This document shows positions 59,345 to 64,000 of a stretch of DNA of 64,000 nucleotides, piece after piece. This DNA is from Sabellastarte sp. h YS-2021 (lineage: Eukaryota; Annelida; Polychaeta; Sabellida; Sabellidae): contig OZ024929.1 in the NCBI GenBank assembly GCA_964017235.1, forward strand, positions 65,133,603 to 65,197,602, in the 5' to 3' direction. The position numbers were made by a program, and so were the translations under genes. Position 1 is the stretch's first letter, and each line of letters begins with the position of its first letter. Under the pieces are notes generated by a model that saw nothing but the letters and a program-made list of their open reading frames with translations, did no database searches and was not told the DNA's origin.

Positions 59345-60660
59345 GCACCATGTGTGTGCGTGCGTGCGTGGGTCACGCAGTTTTCTCTGAAACTACTACA
59401 GTTACACATTTTTGGTGAATTACTTGTCCTAATGAATTTTTACGCTCTTCAAATTTTTTTTGGTTTGGTGAACTTTGGCCTACTTTTGAGTGAGTAATAG
59501 CACTTTTATCTAATATAATTATATGGCTTATAACTCTCAAACTATTGCATTTAGAGCATTTTGTTGCTAATATGTTGTTCAGCTACTTTCTCCTCAGCTA
59601 CAACATGGTCACTAGTTTGGAAGTGTATCTCCATAGCTAAGTGAGTAATAGCTACTTTGTCAATTTTTAATGATAACCATAATGAGTAAATGGCTTATAT
59701 CTTCAAAAGTATTGCAGCTACACAATTTCTGTCAAATATCTTGTTCATCTACTTTTTTGTGAACTGTAACATATTGAAGTTTCACAACTGTTGCTCAATG
59801 TACAAGTGAGTAATGGCTACTTTATTGCTACTTTTAGTGAAAATGTGAAAAATCACAAATATCTCGCAAACCGTAAGAGATAGAACAATTTCGAGCGAAT
59901 TTTTGACCCACAGGGTGGTACAACAATGTCCTATGCTAAGGGGATTGGTGAACTTTGGCCTACTTTTGAGTGAGTAATAGCACTTTTACCTAATGTAATT
60001 ATATGGCTTATAACTCTCAAACTATTGCACTTAGAGTATTTTGTTGCTAATATGTTGTTCAGCTACTTTCTCCACAGCTACAACATGGTCAGTAGTTTGG
60101 AAGTGTATCTCCATAGCTAAGTGAGTAATAGCTACTTTGTCACTTTTTAATCATAACCATAATGAGTAAATGGCTTATATCTTCAAAAGTATTGCAGCTA
60201 CATAATTTCTCTCAAATATGTTGTTCATCTACTTTTTTGTCAACTGTAACATATTGAGGTTTCACAACTGTTGCTCAATGCACAAGTGAGTAGTGGCTAC
60301 TTTATTGCTACTTTTAGTGAAAATGTGAAAAATCACAAATATCTCGCAAACCGTAAGAGATAGAACAATTTCGAGTGAATTTTTGACCCACAGGGTGGTA
60401 CAACAATGTCCTATGTTGTTCATCTACTTTTGTGTGAACTGTAACATATTGAAGTTTCACAACTGTTGTTCAATGTACAAGTGAGTAATGGCTACTTTAT
60501 TGCTACTTTTAGTGAAAATGTGAAAAATTACAAATATCTCACAAACCATAAGAGCAAAATGAGTAAATGCTAATTATCTGTAAAAGTATTGCGGATACCC
60601 AATTTTTATCAAATAACTCATTCATCTACTTTTGGGAGAGCTTTCACATGGTGAAGTTTT
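59345..60660 (+). mobile_element. Family C fragment with a 482-bp tandem duplication
   Basis: It starts with tgtgtgtgcgtgcgtgcgtg and the C leader (cacgcag, ttctctgaaactact) seen inverted at 55.45 kb. Two copies of a block beginning ttggtgaactttggcctact follow (59463 and about 59945). Each has units intermediate between the 155-bp and 133-bp monomers. It ends with one 133-type unit truncated at about 60656. No 3' terminus. Confidence 0.78.
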
Positions 60661-61575
60661 TGAGGCAATGTTTAAACTATGTAAGAGGTTAGTCTTTACA
60701 CAAGGTATCTGCATAATTGAAATTTACTTACATACACTTCAAAGGTGTAATTAATGAGTACTGTCACTGATTTCTGCCTCTGACACAAATATATGTCTAA
60801 ATACGTTGCATTAAATCCAAATAAGTACAATTCAGTACCATTTTCAACAATGCTGAGTGCAGTTTTGGCCAGATCTGTCAAAATTCTTCAGATCTGTCAA
60901 AAAGTTCAGTTTTGACTTTAATATTGCTACAGCTCATAGAATATTCAATAAAGTGTTTCCTTATATGACAGAATTTTACTGGTTTAGTACTTTCTGACAA
61001 AGCCAAATGTAAGCTTTTGAATTAATACATGTACATTTGTAACATTTTGTTCTTATAATTTGAGTCTTTATCAAGACTGTGAAAGTTATTTATCGAGGAA
61101 GAAAGTGAGATATGGAAGTATATATTCCAAGTTAGACAAGTGCACACATATTTCTTATTACGGTGTCTGACTTTCATCTAAGTGTTTATATTAACCGAGA
61201 TGGTTGTAAAGCCAGAGAAAAATGAGGTGACAGCTGATAAAAAGCAACAACATGTGAATAAATAAGATTGCTGGGCTGTTTTTGCTTCTATGTAAACTAA
61301 AACTTCAAAAAAAGAAAAAAACTTACACCAACTTATTTCTCTCAGTGTGTATTTATATGTTTATCTCAAAACTAAACAAACTACCCTATGAACCTGTAAC
61401 GTCATCAATCATCATCTACCAGAAAAACAACATGTCGGCTTTTCACAGCACTCGGGATTTTTACTTTTTAGATTGTCATTTGTGACTCTTCTACCACATA
61501 TTTCTTAAAAACAACCACAGTTTCCATTTCATTAAGTGTTTATCCATGCAACAAAGGTAAATTCACAGTTTTCAT
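60661..61575. other. Unassigned AT-rich sequence
   Basis: No repeat shared with the window, no coding similarity and no RNA gene recognised. Confidence 0.6.
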
Positions 61576-61589
61576 GAAAAATGCTTCCT

Positions 61590-62935
61590 ATGACCTTTAA
61601 GGAAGTCAAACCGATGGCTCAAAACAAGGGTATAAGAATCCACCAGTGCCTAGATGATTGATTGGTCAGAGCAACATCCCAACAAATTTATCTCCACATA
61701 CCCAGGCCTTAGTAGCTCTGTGTCAGGGATTAGGTTGGGTAGTAAACATGGAAAAGTTGGAACTGAAAACCAGTCAGATCTTCGATTTTGTAGGTTACCA
61801 GTATGACCTCAGAGAGGACAAGGTCAGACCTTTTTTGGAACGTTGGACCTTAAACATGAAAATTCGGGAGCTTCTTGACACCCCTTTCTGTTGGGTCAGG
61901 CAGCTCATGTTACTCAAAGGCATGTTAACAGCTACAGAGATGCATGTCCACCTGGGCCAGCTCCATATGAAACCCATCCAGTGGCACTTAAAAAATCAAT
62001 TAAACACTCTGGAATCACTAGAAAGGGTGATCTCGGTCCCAAAGTCGCTCCATCCACTCTTAAAATGGTGGCTACAAGAGGAAAATGTCCTACATTGTTC
62101 TTCACAGATGCCTTGAGAAGGCTGGGGTGCTCACTTAGGAGATCTCACGGCAAGCGGGGCTTGGTCCCTGCCAGAAAGCAAGTTGTACATAATCTATCAG
62201 GAACTAAAGATGGTCTTCTTGGCACTAAAAGAGTTCCAATACCTCTGTTGAAACAAGATGATACTCATAGCAACAGACCACACCACCGTTCTTGCTAACA
62301 TATACAAGGAAGGAGGCATGAGGTCAGACCCTCTGTGAGCCCAACTGTGGAGAATCCTGATGTGGTGCTCCAGGAAACAGGTAACTCTCAAGACCTAACA
62401 CATTCCAGGGCCAGCTGAATGTGGTGGCAGACAAGCCACAAGATATGCACCAGGTGGCACCAACCTCGAATAGACCCTCTCGCAATGAGGTTCAACAAGT
62501 TGCCCCTGTTTGTGTCATTAGTTCCAGACTCCTTACCCTGCACTCAGTCTACCTTGGGAGGACCTGGACCCATATGTGTTTGGACCAGTAGCCATCTTGC
62601 GCAAGGTGGTGGCCAAACTAAAGGACTATGCATGTAGGAGCATCATTCTCATTGCACTGGGGTGGCCCAACATAACCTTGTTCTGGGACCTAGTAGCCAT
62701 GCCAAGCCAGATCCCCTGTGCTTGTCCAACCTGCCCAATCTGGTACCTCAACCATTCACTCAGACTCCACACAGGAATCTGTCAAAACTAAATCTCCATG
62801 CCTGGCACCTAGAGCCTCAGTGATCAAGGAGCAAGTTTTCTCTGACGCACTGGCAGCATGAATTGAGGCTCCCCAAAGAATCTCAACTAGATCAGTACAT
62901 AAAGCGAAGTGGGCCCTTTTTAATCCCAGCACATA
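61590..62935 (+). pseudogene. Third DIRS-like fragment: RT, RNase H and linker
   Basis: RT box CLDDWLVRA (family YLDDWL; Tyr to Cys with a frameshift nearby), then GLGWVVNMEKLELKTSQIFD, FVGYQYDLREDKVRPF and LGQLHMKPIQWHL in one 152-codon frame. RNase H follows as FTDALRR-like text, YQELKMVFLALKEF and ILIATDHTTVLANIYKEGG. The linker (about 62650, ALGWPNITLFWDLV) and SVHKAKWALF follow with breaks. A separate decayed copy, related to but distinct from the 18.4-kb element. Confidence 0.8.
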
Positions 62936-63185
62936 AAGGCTGGGGTTATACTCATCACCTGTGCTGTCCGGGGTGTGGTGGTGGCGGATTTTTACCAAAT
63001 TTTACCCCAAGAGGATCTAGAGCTGATTAGGTTTTGAGGGGTATCTGGCAACAACTGTTGCCATGGCAAGACTTTTAAGATTTTTTGGTCTTAAATTGTG
63101 TGGGTGTTCCTCAGCCCAAACTCCTGCATGGATTTTCATGAAATTTTCTGGGTGTGTTTACCCCAAGAGGATCTAAAGCTGATTA
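62936..63185. other. Unassigned sequence with a short internal repeat
   Basis: ttaccccaagaggatct followed by agctgatta occurs twice (about 63001 and 63159). No gene is seen. The second copy abuts the family B element. Confidence 0.5.
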
Positions 63186-64000
63186 TTGTATCCACTGGAT
63201 AGCATCCGGTGGATACTATGGATTTGACTTCGTTCCGCCACCGCCGCCGCCGCCGCAGTGTGTAGAGAGATTTCACCGTTACCGCTCTAACTAAAAAAAT
63301 ATTATAGGTAGCCTTCTCAAATTTGCAGGATATATTCATAACCATAAAATCTTGCCTGGGAATATTTTTGGCCTCATTTTGAAAAACAAGATGGCCGCCA
63401 CGGGCGTTTTTCGACTTTAAACAAGGACTTTTGGTGGCCCTCTAGAGCAAAGGGTATTATAGGTAGAGATCTCAAATTCGCAGGATATGTTCCTCATTAC
63501 AAAATCTTGACTGGGAATATTTTTGGCCTCATTTTGAAAAACAAAATGGCCGCTACAGGCGTTTCTTTGCAGTCATGAAAAGTGCTTATATCTCCCTTAT
63601 TATTGGTCCTAGAGGTTTGGGATGGTAAACCAACCTATAGAAAATCATGGCCTGGGAATCTTTTGGTGTGGTCAGATTTGACCTTGGACCCCTCCTTCAA
63701 GGTCAAACGAGGATAGCCAAACTTAAAAGTGCTTATAACTCGCTTATTATTGGTCCTAGAGGTTTGGGATGGTAAACCAACCTATAGGAAATCATGGGCT
63801 GGGAATCTTTTGGTGTGGTCGGATTTGACCTTGGACCCCTCCTTCAAGGTCAAACGAGGATAGCCAAACTTAAAAGTGCTTATAACTCGCTTATTATTGG
63901 TCCTAGAGGTTTGGGATGGTAAACCAACCTATAGGAAATAATGGGCTGGGAATCTTTTGGTGTGGTCGGATTTGACCTTGGACCCCTCCTTCAAGGTCAA
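63186..64000 (+). mobile_element. Family B element, cut by window edge
   Basis: The 5' end TTGTATCCACTGGATAGC and its arm ATCCGGTGGATAC form a terminal palindrome (63189-63217). A CCG repeat (gccgccgccgccgcag) and two blocks with aacaagatggccgcca follow. Then 147-bp monomers with tattggtcct at 63601, 63748 and 63895 run to the end. The monomers are nearly identical, so this is one of the younger arrays. Confidence 0.9.

Noticed and set aside
57370..64000. Further peroxidasin exons
   Set aside because: No stretch encoding the expected following segment with splice sites was found on the + strand.

Overview
This window is AT-rich nuclear DNA from an animal, most likely a marine invertebrate; the phylum cannot be fixed from the sequence. 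The only host gene I can support is a peroxidasin-type animal haem peroxidase on the + strand. It is seen as two exons (33410-34690 and 57252-57369) whose splice phases match across a 22.6-kb intron. Nearly everything else is repeats and transposable elements, many nested inside one another.

Layout. 1-14.5 kb is almost solid tandem repeat: a 155-bp array, a 147-bp array, a 133-bp array of about 45 copies, a 170-bp array, and a second 133-bp array of about 21 copies. 14.6-16.7 kb is a minus-strand LINE fragment split by a 1.07-kb element. 16.7-33.2 kb is more 155-bp array plus a decayed DIRS retrotransposon (gag, RT, RNase H, tyrosine recombinase). That DIRS is broken by a composite repeat element, by an opposite-strand DIRS gag, and by a 4.76-kb Penelope-like element. 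The Penelope-like element has a 15-bp target duplication, a candidate hammerhead ribozyme and a MITE in its first ORF. The large intron holds two Harbinger-related copies, a LINE with an uninterrupted ORF, MITEs, tRNA- and 5S-derived SINEs, a palindromic 21-bp minisatellite, a DIRS remnant, and a nest of repeat-carrying elements at 49.8-56.7 kb. Downstream of the second exon come further repeat elements, a third DIRS fragment and the start of another 147-bp element.

The central observation is that the tandem arrays are not free satellites. They are the cores of non-autonomous elements of at least three families (here A, B and C). Each has a palindrome near its 5' end, the same short sequence again near its 3' end, then a small hairpin, then a terminal CTTG or CTAG followed by T. 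No target duplication is visible. This matches Helitron/Helentron (rolling-circle) architecture. The families are nested in each other, and one A-with-B composite occurs twice with identical internal junctions.

No rRNA gene, functional tRNA, CRISPR array or bacterial-type operon is seen. Coordinates of degenerate repeat borders are approximate to a few bases, and to tens of bases where marked as about.
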